Assembly (NCBI RefSeq): GCF_000422885.1
Contig: NZ_AUGX01000010.1
Coordinates: 1 to 64,000, forward strand
DNA: 64,000 nucleotides
Source of the DNA: Ottowia thiooxydans DSM 14619
Lineage (GTDB): Bacteria; Pseudomonadota; Gammaproteobacteria; Burkholderiales; Burkholderiaceae_C
Direction: 5' to 3'
In this document: positions 31,398 through 41,041 of the stretch, piece after piece
Layout of the letters: each line of letters begins with the position of its first letter
How positions within the stretch are numbered: position 1 is the first letter of the stretch
Notes under the pieces: generated by a model
What the model was told of the DNA's origin: nothing
The model's input: only the letters and a program-made list of their open reading frames with translations
Database searches by the model: none
Position numbers and translations under genes: made by a program

Positions 31398-32800
31398 GGT
31401 GCTTTCGCTCCAGAAGGCGCGACCGGCAGAGGCTTGACCGGGGCCTGTCCCCTTATGCGCCCAATGCTCTCCAGGCGCTGCGCTAGAGAAGGTAGAGGCA
31501 GCGACGACTCTTGCCGCTGCGCCATGGCGCTAGCGGCTGAAAGCCCGCAAACCCGCCCTTGGCACCGGCCCATGCCAACTCGCACCAGCGCTTTGGTGCG
31601 GTTGACGTCATTGTTCTGTGGGCCATGCGGCGCCTGACAGACACCATCGAGGGTGATGTTTTCACAGCGGCAAACCACCGTGTCACCGGGTAGCGTGGAC
31701 AGCAGATGGTGCGGCACGGGGAACACGCGCTGCAAGGCAGTCGCAAAGCGCAGACCACGCTGTAGCTTGCTGCGCAAGGGTTGCAAGGCTTGTTCGTTGA
31801 TCGGCCGACCCTGCCGCTGCAACCAGGATAGCGCAGCCAACGCGCCCGCAGCCTCCGCGTAGTCAGCACCACGAACGCGGGCGCCATCTCCGCACAAATA
31901 CACATTGGATACCGAAGACAGGCCATCGCCGTCAGTTTGCGGAAGCCACTGACGCGAAAGTGAGTCTGGAGCGAATGTGCAGCCGGCCAGGTCGGCCAAC
32001 TGGGTCTCTGACTGCAGGCCATAACCCAGCCCCACCGCCGAGCATTCGATGGTGCGCTCGCGCCCTCCGCTATCGCTAAAACGCACGGCTCGCACGGTTG
32101 CCTGGCCCTGCACTTCCAGCGGCAAGACACCTTTGTGGATAGGTACCCCAGCGGCCTTCAAGGCGGCTACGTAGTAGAGTCCTTTCGCCATGGCAGCAGG
32201 TGCGTTCAACAAGCCAGCACCATGGCGCATGGCGCTGGCCCAGCCGGAGGTGTCGAGCACGGCAGCGACTTCTGCACCCGCCTTGTGGTATTGGTACGCC
32301 ACCAGATAGAGCAAAGGGCCTGTGCCCATGAACACACAGCGCTGACCAATAGCACAGCCCTGGTACTTCAGCGCCACCTGCGCAGCGCCCAGGGTGTATA
32401 CGCCTGGCAGCGTCCAGCCGGGAACCGGAATGATGCGGTCCATGGCGCCTGTGGCCAGGAACAGAACGTCGTAGTTCACGGTGGCGGTGACACCATCCTC
32501 GTGCCGAGCGGTGTGAACCTGACCTTCCGTGATGGCCCAAGCCAGGGTGCCGGGGCGGTGGTCAATGGCGCTGTCAAAGCGGTCAAAAACGCGGTGCAGG
32601 CGCTCAGCCCGGCTGGCCTCAAAACCATAGAGTTGGGTGTGGCTGCGTCTGAATGAAGCAGGCTGGCGCCGGTAGATCTGGCCCCCGCTGCGCGGAGATT
32701 CATCGAGCACAATGGGGCGCAGCCCATGCGCGACCAGTACCTCAGCGGCACGGGTGCCGGCAGGCCCGGCGCCCACAATTACAGCGACGGGATTTGCCAT
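31394..32800 (-). CDS. NAD(P)/FAD-dependent oxidoreductase with BFD-type [2Fe-2S] domain (HcnB-like)
   Basis: The 468-residue subunit starts at MANPVAVIVGAGPAGTRAAEVLVAHG, a dinucleotide-binding fold. It has a second Rossmann motif around VFMGTGPLLYLVAYQYHKAG and the VYLCGDGARVRGADYAEAAG C-terminal FAD loop. The last ~100 residues hold a bacterioferritin-ferredoxin-type Cys set (TVVCRCENITLDG, GMGRCQGRVCG). It overlaps its neighbours by 22 and 4 bases. In HcnABC-like enzymes this subunit relays electrons from the DadA-like subunit to the chain. Confidence 0.88.
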   Translation of the reverse strand: MANPVAVIVGAGPAGTRAAEVLVAHGLRPIVLDESPRSGGQIYRRQPASFRRSHTQLYGFEASRAERLHRVFDRFDSAIDHRPGTLAWAITEGQVHTARHEDGVTATVNYDVLFLATGAMDRIIPVPGWTLPGVYTLGAAQVALKYQGCAIGQRCVFMGTGPLLYLVAYQYHKAGAEVAAVLDTSGWASAMRHGAGLLNAPAAMAKGLYYVAALKAAGVPIHKGVLPLEVQGQATVRAVRFSDSGGRERTIECSAVGLGYGLQSETQLADLAGCTFAPDSLSRQWLPQTDGDGLSSVSNVYLCGDGARVRGADYAEAAGALAALSWLQRQGRPINEQALQPLRSKLQRGLRFATALQRVFPVPHHLLSTLPGDTVVCRCENITLDGVCQAPHGPQNNDVNRTKALVRVGMGRCQGRVCGLSAASAMAQRQESSLPLPSLAQRLESIGRIRGQAPVKPLPVAPSGAKAP

Positions 32801-33135
32801 GGCGTCAAGGGTGAACGTGTGAGTACGACCAAGCCTTCGCTGACCAGGGCACTGCAGGCACGAAGTCTGCTGCCATCTGGCCGCCAGACCCAACATTCCT
32901 GACATGCGCCCATCAAGCAAAAACCAGCTCGAGGGCCACCGCCAAACTCGTTGTCGCGCAGGCGCGCCTGTTGGGTGAGGATGGCGGTGAGTACGGTGTC
33001 ATCTACCAGCGCCTGAACAGGCTGACCATCAATCGTGATGCCAACTGGCATGCGGCCGGTTTCGGCCACGCGCACGAGTTGCGCTCCGGTGCCATGGGCG
33101 TCGGACGTGGTGTCTGGTGAGGCGGATATAGCCAT
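32779..33135 (-). CDS. (2Fe-2S)-binding subunit, HcnA-like
   Basis: The 118-residue protein is a small plant-type ferredoxin domain: VGITIDGQPVQALVDDTVLTAIL, then GFCLMGACQECWVWRPDG and LRACSALVSEGL. This gives the C-x4-C-x2-C plus distal C cluster. Its size and place upstream of the HcnB- and HcnC-like genes define the third subunit of the membrane-linked dehydrogenase. It starts 44 bp after the aldehyde dehydrogenase stop. Confidence 0.88.
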   Translation of the reverse strand: MAISASPDTTSDAHGTGAQLVRVAETGRMPVGITIDGQPVQALVDDTVLTAILTQQARLRDNEFGGGPRAGFCLMGACQECWVWRPDGSRLRACSALVSEGLVVLTRSPLTPWQIPSL

Positions 33136-33179
33136 GGTCGCAATTTCCGTGGGATGAGCGGTGTTGATGCTTTTATTCG

Positions 33180-34703
33180 TCAGAAATCGAGCAGCACGCT
33201 CTTGTGGCGCAAGTTGGCTTCAAAGGCTTGGCGGCCCAGGTCTTTACCAATACCTGATCCGTTGAAGCCGCCCGTCGGCACGATGAAGTCTGTGGTGCGG
33301 CCGTAACGGTTAATCCAGACGGTGCCCGCCGCTATACGGCGAGTAGCCCGCATAGCCTGGCCGATATCCATGGTGTGCACGCCGGCTGCCAGGCCATAAA
33401 CAGAGTGGCTGGCCAGGGCAATGCCCTCCTCTTCGTCATCGAAGATTTGCACCGTGAGCACGGGGCCAAAAACCTCTTCCTCTAGCGCGGTCATGCCAGC
33501 TTGCAAGCCGATCAGCACCGTGGGCTGGTAGAAGAACCCACCACCGAATCCGTCGAAGAAACTGCCCCCACAAAGTACCTCGGCCCCTGCAGCCACGGTG
33601 TTGCTTACCGCCGCGCTCACCTTCTCGGCCTGGCGCTGACTGATCAGCGGCGCAAAGCGCGAGTTGGCCTTCCAGGTCACGCCGGGCACCACCACGCGGG
33701 CGTGGCGCACCACTGCGGCGATGAGTGCTTCTGCAATGCCGCGTTGAACAATCAACCGGGTGCCGGCTACGCAGGCTTGTCCGGCATTGGCCATGAACCC
33801 GCGGGTGATGCGCTGGGCGACCGTGTCGACGTCGCCAGCATCATTGAACACGAGCTGCGGGCTTTTACCGCCCAACTCCAGGGTGACCGGTTTCATGCCG
33901 TGGTGCGCGGCATCGGTCATCACGCTCTTGCCCGTTTGGGTAGACCCTGTGAAGGACACCTTGCGCACCAACGGATGGCGTACCAGCGCTGCGCCGGTAA
34001 CCTGGCCTGAACCCTGTACGACGTTGAATATGCCGGGAGGCAAGCCTGCTTCCAGAGCCAATTCAGCCAGGCGTACTGTAGAAAACGGCGTCAGCTCCGA
34101 TGGCTTGAGCACAATGGCGTTGCCCGCGGCCAGCGCGGGGCCACACTTCCACGAGGCCATGGACAGAGGGAAATTCCAAGGCGCTATGGCACCGACCACG
34201 CCATAAGGCTCCGGCATCAGCATGCCCAGGCTGCGACTGCGGGTGGGCAACACGTCGCCGGAATACTTGTCTGCGCATTCGGCGAAGAAGCGAATGGCTT
34301 CGGCTGTGAAAGGCACTTCGCCTGTATAGGCCTCGGAAATACAGCGGGTGGACCCCAGCGCCTCCAGTTGTGCCAACTCAAGGCGATTTTCCATGATGAG
34401 ATCAGCCCAGCGGCGCAGCACCGCGCCTCGCTCACGGGGTGGGCACTCTCCCCAGCCGCTTTGCTGCTGGGCTGTGCTGGCGTCACACACGGCAACATCC
34501 ACACCGGTTTCGCCAGCCTCGGGAAGGTCTGCATACGCCTGGCCATCAGAGGGCCGGCGCACTTCGATGGCCGGACCATCTCCGGGGACCAGGCGGCCGC
34601 TAATGTAGTGGCCGGAGGGAATATTGACGGCCGCCGGATCGAAGTCTTGAACCGCCTCGACTACAGGTCGGCTTACGGATTTGGGCAAAAGGGTGTCCAG
34701 CAT
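33180..34703 (-). CDS. NAD(P)-dependent aldehyde dehydrogenase
   Basis: The 507-residue enzyme oxidises an aldehyde to an acid. Start at MLDTLLPKS, 11 bp after the hyuB stop. Family motifs: APWNFPLSM with Asn177, KPSELTPFS, FTGSTQTGK, catalytic Glu276 in VTLELGGKSPQ and nucleophile Cys311 in NAGQACVAGTRL. In an operon with an amine dehydrogenase it could oxidise the aldehyde or semialdehyde released from the substrate. Confidence 0.92.
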   Translation of the reverse strand: MLDTLLPKSVSRPVVEAVQDFDPAAVNIPSGHYISGRLVPGDGPAIEVRRPSDGQAYADLPEAGETGVDVAVCDASTAQQQSGWGECPPRERGAVLRRWADLIMENRLELAQLEALGSTRCISEAYTGEVPFTAEAIRFFAECADKYSGDVLPTRSRSLGMLMPEPYGVVGAIAPWNFPLSMASWKCGPALAAGNAIVLKPSELTPFSTVRLAELALEAGLPPGIFNVVQGSGQVTGAALVRHPLVRKVSFTGSTQTGKSVMTDAAHHGMKPVTLELGGKSPQLVFNDAGDVDTVAQRITRGFMANAGQACVAGTRLIVQRGIAEALIAAVVRHARVVVPGVTWKANSRFAPLISQRQAEKVSAAVSNTVAAGAEVLCGGSFFDGFGGGFFYQPTVLIGLQAGMTALEEEVFGPVLTVQIFDDEEEGIALASHSVYGLAAGVHTMDIGQAMRATRRIAAGTVWINRYGRTTDFIVPTGGFNGSGIGKDLGRQAFEANLRHKSVLLDF

Positions 34704-34714
34704 TTGGGCCGCTC

Positions 34715-36706
34715 TCAGGCCGCGACCTGCGTGAGCGCGGCAAACCGGGCTCGTTGCGCGGCGAAGATTTGATCCATCTCCGCGCGCATTTCGGCATCGC
34801 TCGCGGCTTCCTGAGAGACCGCAGCGAAGATCTTGTGCTTGAGGAAGTGGCGCCACAGCACCGGCATCTGCGAAAGGAATTCGGTCAGTAGCGCATAGCG
34901 TGCGGGCGTCCAGATGCGCTCGTAGGCGGTGCGGTTCGGACCGAAGTCAAACATGGCAACTTCGCCGGCATCTTTCGACCGTGTCGCCCGCCCCTGGTTG
35001 GTGGCGGCTTCGTCGACTTGACCTTCTGTGATCACCACACCGTACTGAGTCAGGGCTTTCTCTACCGATAGAAAGCCGCGCTGCACATCGCGAAGCACGG
35101 CCTGTGGCTGGCGCTCGAACGGGTTGCCCCATCCACCTGCTCCAGGGCCGATGACCAGGATGACATCGCCGGGCTCGCAGGCCACGACGTCAATATTGCC
35201 CAACTCGACTGCAAGCTCGGTACCGGGGTTTTTGGTGAAGCTGGACAAAGTGCCCACTCCCCCACCCTGCGCGCCCCAGGAATTGAAACGCGAGCGGTTG
35301 CGGTTACGTGCAGTGACGACCGTATTGGGCGAGGAGACCTCAAAACTCATCACGGTGGCCATGCCACCCCTGTAGCGGCCCGGGCCAGCGGTATCGGGCT
35401 GCAGGCCATAGCGCAGGAAGCGGATAGGCACTTCCACCTCGTTGACTTCAACTGGCGTGTTTTTCAGGAAGGCAGATGAGCCACCCATCCCATCAGGGCC
35501 GTCAGCAAAAGGCGTGCCGCCCCCGCCACCGCCCACTGGGCCGATAGACGCCATCACCGGCCGGTCATTCCGGTCGTTGGTCTTCACGTTCATGATGGCA
35601 TTGCCACCGGGCGCAGATACGGGCATCTTCTCTGGCATGGCTTGCGCGAAGGCGCCAAAGGTGACGATCTGGGTCAGCATGCAGGTCAGTGACCGCATGC
35701 CCACGGCAGCAGGTTCCACGCAGTTAACCACCGTACCGCGCGGCAGCACTGCGCGTGCCACCCGCAACGTGCCGGCGTTCAGCAGAATGCCGGGATACAA
35801 GGTGTAGAGCACATAGGTCAGGCCGACCAGCGCCAGTGGATGCCGCTCACGCCCGCCAGTGGGCATGTTGAGGGACGACGCCAGTTGCGGATCGCTGCCG
35901 GTGTAATCCAGCTCCACCTCACCACCGCGCACCCGCAAGGTCAGCGCTACCCGGCACGGATACCGGCTATCGCCGTCTTCGTCTGCGAAATCGGCAAAGA
36001 AATACTCGCCATCGGGCACGCTTTCGATCACGCTGCGCGCTTGCTGCTCAGCGTAGTCGAGGATGGCGTAGGCGCCTTCCTTGAACTGATCCACGCCGAA
36101 GCGCTCAATGATCTCCAGGACCTTGCGCTCGCCCACGTTGACAGAGGCGATCTGAGCATTGAAATCACCCCAATTTTGGCGCGGCGCACGAACGTTAAGC
36201 CGCATGATGGCCGCCACGTCTTCATTGAGCTTGCCGGCGCGCATGATCTTGAGCGGTGGAACGCGGATGCCCTCTTGCACGATCTCGGTGAGTGAGCGCG
36301 AGAGCGAGGCCGGAACCGCACCGCCTACATCGGTGTTGTGGATATGGCCCACCACAAAGCAGACGATCTCACCCTGGTAGAACACCGGCTTCCAGATGTG
36401 GATGTCCGGGCTGTGAGTAGCTACGCCGCCGCTGTAGGAATCATTGGTGATGCAGATATCACCGGGCTCGTAGGACTCGATCATGTCGAGCACCGGCGAG
36501 TAGTCGATACCGCTGTACCAGGGAGCACCAAAGCTGCGCGGGGAGGCAAATGCCAGGCCGTCGCGGGTGACAATGGTGCAGGAAAAGTCTTCGGTTTCCT
36601 TGACGAACGCCGAGTACGCCGTGCGCAGCAACGTATAAGCCATGGCGTCGGCGGCTGCCGCGCAGTAATTGGCCAGAACTTGCAGATTGCGTTTATCGAA
36701 TGCCAT
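34715..36706 (-). CDS. Hydantoinase B / oxoprolinase family protein
   Basis: HyuB is one subunit of ATP-dependent hydantoinases and 5-oxoprolinases, which open cyclic amides. The 663-residue protein begins ANYCAAAADAMAYTLLRTAYSAFVKETEDFSCTI. It contains GDICITNDSYSGGVATHSPDIHIWKPVFY and the HIHNTDVGGAVP signature, then APGGNAIMN and a glycine-rich GPVGGGGGGTPF and GAGGWGNPFERQP end. Adjacent to hyuA with an 18-bp gap. The true substrate could be hydantoin, N-methylhydantoin, 5-oxoproline or another lactam. Confidence 0.92.
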   Translation of the reverse strand: MAFDKRNLQVLANYCAAAADAMAYTLLRTAYSAFVKETEDFSCTIVTRDGLAFASPRSFGAPWYSGIDYSPVLDMIESYEPGDICITNDSYSGGVATHSPDIHIWKPVFYQGEIVCFVVGHIHNTDVGGAVPASLSRSLTEIVQEGIRVPPLKIMRAGKLNEDVAAIMRLNVRAPRQNWGDFNAQIASVNVGERKVLEIIERFGVDQFKEGAYAILDYAEQQARSVIESVPDGEYFFADFADEDGDSRYPCRVALTLRVRGGEVELDYTGSDPQLASSLNMPTGGRERHPLALVGLTYVLYTLYPGILLNAGTLRVARAVLPRGTVVNCVEPAAVGMRSLTCMLTQIVTFGAFAQAMPEKMPVSAPGGNAIMNVKTNDRNDRPVMASIGPVGGGGGGTPFADGPDGMGGSSAFLKNTPVEVNEVEVPIRFLRYGLQPDTAGPGRYRGGMATVMSFEVSSPNTVVTARNRNRSRFNSWGAQGGGVGTLSSFTKNPGTELAVELGNIDVVACEPGDVILVIGPGAGGWGNPFERQPQAVLRDVQRGFLSVEKALTQYGVVITEGQVDEAATNQGRATRSKDAGEVAMFDFGPNRTAYERIWTPARYALLTEFLSQMPVLWRHFLKHKIFAAVSQEAASDAEMRAEMDQIFAAQRARFAALTQVAA

Positions 36707-36724
36707 GATGATTGCGCCCTCTGC

Positions 36725-38770
36725 TCAAGACGGAATGAAGGAAATGATGAGGTTGCCCCAGCGGTCTACCTCTACGGTCATGCCCGGCAGCACGCAGGTC
36801 GTGCAGTCGTCTTGCATGACAACGGCGGGGCCGTCAAAGCGGTGACCCGCGCAGAGCGCTGTGCGGTGGTAGACCGGCATGGGGCGCATGGCCCCATCTA
36901 CATAAGCCTCAATTTGCCCCACCGGCTCAGCCGCTCCGGTGGCGAGAGGAAGCTCGCGTAGTACGGGCTTGGGCGTGGCGCCAGCAATCACCAGGCGCAG
37001 ATTGATGAGCTGCACGGTGGCCGTGGCATCGCTATGACCGAACAAGCGTTCATGCTCGCGATGAAAGGCCGAGACCACGGCCTGCACGTCGCCTTGCGCG
37101 ATCCAGTCAGGTTCAAGGCGGGTTTCTATCTCGAACGACTGCCCTAGATAGCGCAGATCGGCGGTGAAGCTCAAGCTGTGTTCGCCGTCGAAGGCCTGCT
37201 CACCGTGCAACCAGTGCAGTGCACGCTCTTTCAATTCAGAAAAGGCTTCACGCAACACTGGTGCGACAGACGCATCCACTTCGCGGTAGACGGTATGAAT
37301 GAAATCGTTCTTCAGGTCTGCAATCAAACCACCCAGTGCGCTGAGCACACCTGGCGTGGGCGGGATCACCACGCCCTGCATATTGAGCTCGCGGGCCAGG
37401 TAACAGGCCATCATGGGGCCAGCACCGCCGAAGGCAAGGAACTGGAATTCACGTGGGTCAATACCGAAGCGGGAAAGCAGCGCGCTCACATCGGCGTACA
37501 TCTCCGAGTTGGCGATACGCATGATGTTCTCGGCCGTCTCGAACACCGACATACCCACGCGCTCGGCCAATTTGCCGATGGCGGCGGTAGCCTTGTCGCG
37601 ATCAACGTGAATGCTGTTGTAGCCGAGCTGGCCATGGCCAATGAGACCTACAGCGGCATACGCATCGGTAATGGTGGCGTTTTGGCCGCCACGGCCATAG
37701 CACGCCGGTCCGGGGTTGGAACCCGCGCTGTCTGGGCCGACCTTGAGCACGCCATGATGGTCCACCCAGGCGATAGAGCCCCCACCCTGGCCAATCGATG
37801 TGACTGAGACCGAGGGAATGTGAATCTGGAACTCACCCACCACCTCGCCAGTGCCGTACTGAGGCTGGCCTTCCATGATGACCGCCACATCCGCGCTGGT
37901 GCCACCAATATCAAGGCTGAGCACGCGGGGCATGCCACAGCGCGCTGCAACATAACTGGCGCCGATCACACCAGAAGCCGTGCCAGACAACACCATCTGA
38001 ACGCATTCAGCGCGCGCCTGAGCTACCCCCATGACGCCGCCGTTGGATTTGGTGATGCGCGGCGCAGCAGGCACCCCCATTTCGGCCAAAGCTTTTTCAA
38101 ACGATGTGAGGTAGTGATCCACCCGTGGCTGAACATAGCCACTGATGACGGCCGTGATGGTGCGTTCGTATTCGCGGATGATGGGCCAGATCTCGCTGGA
38201 ACAGAACACCGGCAAGCCTGGTGCCAACTCTGCCAGCAGCGCTTTGACAGCGCGCTCATTGGCGCCGTTGCGGTAACTGTGCAAGAAGGAAATCACCACA
38301 GCATCGCATCCGTGCCGGCGCACTTCCGCCAACGCGGCAGCTACGCTCTCCGCTTCAACAGGGCGAGCCACCTGGCCATCGCGGTCCATGCGTTCATCAA
38401 TGGCGAAGACGCGGTCACGCGGGATCAGTGGCTCCGGCCTGCGGCCATAAAGGTTGTGGATGGGAGTGATCTTGAGTCGTGCGACTTCCAGCACATCTTC
38501 AAAGCCGCGCGTGGCCAGCAGTGCGAGCTTCACGCCCTTTCGCTGGATCACCGCGTTGATGCCCACCGTGGTGCCGTGGGTGAAGTAGCCGATATCAGCA
38601 GGGTTGATACCGTCTCGCTTGGCGAGAATCGATAGCCCCTCTGTCACCTCCGCACCCGGCTTATCCGGACGGGAGAGCACCTTGAGAGTGCGCACACTGT
38701 TGTCCTTCTCGTCGAGCACCGCAAAGTCGGTGAACGAGCCGCCAATATCAACGCCAACCCTGAGTCCCAT
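36725..38770 (-). CDS. Hydantoinase A / oxoprolinase family protein
   Basis: This 681-residue partner of HyuB has an actin/HSP70-like ATP-binding fold. Landmarks are GLRVGVDIGGSFTDFAVL, GYFTHGTTVGINAVIQRKG, VLSLDIGGTSADVAVIMEG, GQGGGSIAWVDHHGVLKVGPDSAGSNPGPACYGRGG and FLAFGGAGPMMA. These are the conserved phosphate loops of the family. It is the first structural gene of the operon, 182 bp after the XRE-cupin gene; an AT-rich palindrome lies in that gap. Confidence 0.93.
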   Translation of the reverse strand: MGLRVGVDIGGSFTDFAVLDEKDNSVRTLKVLSRPDKPGAEVTEGLSILAKRDGINPADIGYFTHGTTVGINAVIQRKGVKLALLATRGFEDVLEVARLKITPIHNLYGRRPEPLIPRDRVFAIDERMDRDGQVARPVEAESVAAALAEVRRHGCDAVVISFLHSYRNGANERAVKALLAELAPGLPVFCSSEIWPIIREYERTITAVISGYVQPRVDHYLTSFEKALAEMGVPAAPRITKSNGGVMGVAQARAECVQMVLSGTASGVIGASYVAARCGMPRVLSLDIGGTSADVAVIMEGQPQYGTGEVVGEFQIHIPSVSVTSIGQGGGSIAWVDHHGVLKVGPDSAGSNPGPACYGRGGQNATITDAYAAVGLIGHGQLGYNSIHVDRDKATAAIGKLAERVGMSVFETAENIMRIANSEMYADVSALLSRFGIDPREFQFLAFGGAGPMMACYLARELNMQGVVIPPTPGVLSALGGLIADLKNDFIHTVYREVDASVAPVLREAFSELKERALHWLHGEQAFDGEHSLSFTADLRYLGQSFEIETRLEPDWIAQGDVQAVVSAFHREHERLFGHSDATATVQLINLRLVIAGATPKPVLRELPLATGAAEPVGQIEAYVDGAMRPMPVYHRTALCAGHRFDGPAVVMQDDCTTCVLPGMTVEVDRWGNLIISFIPS

Positions 38771-38866
38771 ATACCGTCCAGTCCTGATGGAGTTTCGCTT
38801 TCAACTCTTCGGGACTCTCATGTAGCCCCGACATGAATTCATTATCCTGAAGAAAAAACACCAAGT

Positions 38867-38890
38867 CAAACAATATATTGAATATTTGAA
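38867..38890. promoter_or_regulatory. AT-rich palindrome upstream of hyuA
   Basis: CAATATATTG at 38871-38880 is a perfect 10-bp palindrome inside a wider CAAA...TTTG dyad, 100 bp before hyuA. It is a candidate operator of the XRE-cupin regulator encoded just upstream. Confidence 0.35.
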
Positions 38891-38952
38891 AGAAGTCTTG
38901 GCCCAACATAGGAGCGACACACGGCGGCCCTAGGCTGCTCTAAAGAGGTGCA

Positions 38953-39591
38953 CTAGAAGTGGATAACGGGCGGCCGCGTGTTCATGATCCACAGCACACG
39001 AGCGGGTTCGTCGAAGGGGTTGTCTACGCCGTGCGGAATGCTGCTGTCGAACTGAAAGCTATCACCCAGATCCAGGGTCTCACGCCGGTCGCCTACGGCC
39101 AAACTGATGCGGCCTTCCAGAATCAGGCCAGCTTTTTCACCGGGGCCCACCAGGATTTCTTTGGAGCGTGAATGGGGCGGGATATGAATGATCATGAACT
39201 GGAGATCGTGCTGCCCGTGGGGAGACAACAGCTCTTTATTCAGGCCACCCGCGGTCACCTTGAAGTGCGGCCTCTGAGCAGCCCGCCGCACAAAGTCTGC
39301 GACCGGGCCTGGAACCCCCCGACTTTCGTCGGCATCGCCTTCGAGCAGCGTGGTCAGCGGGACATCCAACGCAATCCGCAGGCGTTCCAGAATGCGCACA
39401 GAGGGGTTGGCCAGGCCGCGCTCGACCTGGCTGATCATGCCCACTGACACCTCGGAACGCTGCGCCAGCTCCTTCACAGAAAGTCCCGCTTGGCGGCGCA
39501 ACTGCCGCAAGCGGGTACTGAGCTGCTCGGAGCCTTCGCCCGGCGCCGGTGTGGCCAGCGGACGGACGACGTCGCCTTGCTTGTTCTTCAT
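38953..39591 (-). CDS. XRE-family regulator with C-terminal cupin domain
   Basis: This 212-residue PuuR-type regulator has a lambda-repressor helix-turn-helix at about residues 25-80 (LRQLRRQAGLSVKELAQRSEVSVGMISQVERGLANPSVRILERL). A cupin effector domain follows (GEKAGLILEGRISLAVGDRRETLDLGDSFQFDSSIPHGVDN). Such proteins often control amine and amino-acid catabolism. The ATG at 39591 was chosen though no clear ribosome site is seen. It precedes hyuA on the same strand and is the natural controller of that operon. Confidence 0.9.
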   Translation of the reverse strand: MKNKQGDVVRPLATPAPGEGSEQLSTRLRQLRRQAGLSVKELAQRSEVSVGMISQVERGLANPSVRILERLRIALDVPLTTLLEGDADESRGVPGPVADFVRRAAQRPHFKVTAGGLNKELLSPHGQHDLQFMIIHIPPHSRSKEILVGPGEKAGLILEGRISLAVGDRRETLDLGDSFQFDSSIPHGVDNPFDEPARVLWIMNTRPPVIHF

Positions 39592-39777
39592 AAGTAAGAT
39601 GCCGCGCAAAAAATTTCATTATATTGCTACTTATCACGGCAATTACTATGTGCGGGCCATCGCGTTTACATGCACGCATTTGGAACACGATCTGTGTTTG
39701 GTGAAGATAGTGCAGCACGGACCGTGCCAAGTTGGGTTGTGGGCCGCCCCTCCTCTGGACTCACACAGAGCCCGGAT

Positions 39778-41034
39778 TCAACTCACTCGGCGGTATTCCC
39801 GAGCACGCCACCTCCGCCACCAGATCACAACGCCAGTGACACTGAGCAACGCCACGGCGACGCCAGAAATACCCACCAGCAACCGGCCATAGAAACCAAA
39901 AATCTCGCCCGAATGCAGGGGATACTGCCAGGCAAGAAATTTGTCAGCAGCGGTCCCTTCGTCGTAACTTGCCCGCGCAAGTGGGCGCCCGGTCCGGGCA
40001 TCCAGGTAAACCTGCTCCTCACGAATTTTGAATATCCCTTTGCGCCAGCCCGGCTCCTGAAAGCCCACACGGTATACCCCCTGCCTGCGCATGTAGGTGA
40101 CGAACCTGGGTTCAAAATCCTGTGCGACCAACGGCAACGCCGCACCGGCCATGTGTACGGCGCGTTCAAATCCCATCGCAGGCGCCGCATTCGCCGCAGC
40201 GGTCTTCGGCAACTGGCTTGCTGGTGGCTTCGTTACCTGAGCTAGCGTAGATACCACGGGCAAAAAGACTTCGCTGCGCAGGTTCAGATACACGCCACTC
40301 ATGGCAACCGGCAGCAAAACTATCCATAGCCATAGGCCCGCCGCACGGTGCAGATCGAAATGGAGCCGATGTGAACTGGCCCACCAGTTCACTTGCCACG
40401 CGGGCTTCCAGCGCTTCATGAATACCGATGGCTTACGTAATACCGAGCTTTGCCCGGCAAGGAGCTCCGCCGATTTGTTGCGCGCTCTCTTCGGCAAGGT
40501 CAGGTAGAAACCGACAAAACAGTCCAGCGTCCAAAGCAGCGATACAGCCCCCATCAGCCAGACGCCCCATTTGCCGGGCAGATGCAAGGCATAGTGAAGT
40601 CGAAAGAGGAAGGGAATCAGGTTCGCGCGGTCCAACCGAAATGCCTGCCACTGGCGATCACCCAAAATGCGCCCATCGTACGGATCGACATATAGATCGC
40701 TGAATGCGAGTGGTTTTGTCGCTGAATCTCCGCGTCCTGGACGAGGGCTGACGGAGATGCGCACACTGTGACCTGGCTCGCGCTTGAGAAACACGCGGTT
40801 GACCTGTACCTGCGGTTCGGCCGCCTCCACGGCCCGGGCGAGTGCGTCCGGGCCGAGCACCGGCTCGGCACGAACCGGCACACGCAAGAGCGAGGCGTTA
40901 AGCGCTGCATCAATCTCATCAGCGAACGCGATCACGGCGCCGGTTACCCCGGCGATGAACAGAAAGACCGCTGTGGCTAGCCCGACGTAGCGATGCACCC
41001 GCACCCAGAAGGCACGCGAAAACAGAATCACCAA
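39778..41034 (-). CDS. PepSY-associated membrane protein of the second TonB system
   Basis: The 418-residue inner-membrane protein begins ILFSRAFWVRVHRYVGLATAVFLFIAGVTGAVIAFADEID, the PepSY_TM opening. It has further helices (LWLMGAVSLLWTLDCFVGFYLTL-type and LWLWIVLLPVAMSGVYLNL) with conserved His in SSHRLHFDLHRAAG, and a last helix LVGISGVAVALLSVTGVVIWWRRW. It is expected to reduce or release iron from the complex taken up by the receptor encoded just upstream. The start is TTG 41034 or GTG 41031; no ATG is suitably placed. Confidence 0.87.
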   Translation of the reverse strand: MVILFSRAFWVRVHRYVGLATAVFLFIAGVTGAVIAFADEIDAALNASLLRVPVRAEPVLGPDALARAVEAAEPQVQVNRVFLKREPGHSVRISVSPRPGRGDSATKPLAFSDLYVDPYDGRILGDRQWQAFRLDRANLIPFLFRLHYALHLPGKWGVWLMGAVSLLWTLDCFVGFYLTLPKRARNKSAELLAGQSSVLRKPSVFMKRWKPAWQVNWWASSHRLHFDLHRAAGLWLWIVLLPVAMSGVYLNLRSEVFLPVVSTLAQVTKPPASQLPKTAAANAAPAMGFERAVHMAGAALPLVAQDFEPRFVTYMRRQGVYRVGFQEPGWRKGIFKIREEQVYLDARTGRPLARASYDEGTAADKFLAWQYPLHSGEIFGFYGRLLVGISGVAVALLSVTGVVIWWRRWRAREYRRVS

Positions 41035-41041
41035 CCCGCTT

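Noticed and set aside
37820-38635. Plus-strand frame of 271 codons
   Set aside because: Antisense shadow of hyuA, whose ATP-binding motifs are unmistakable.
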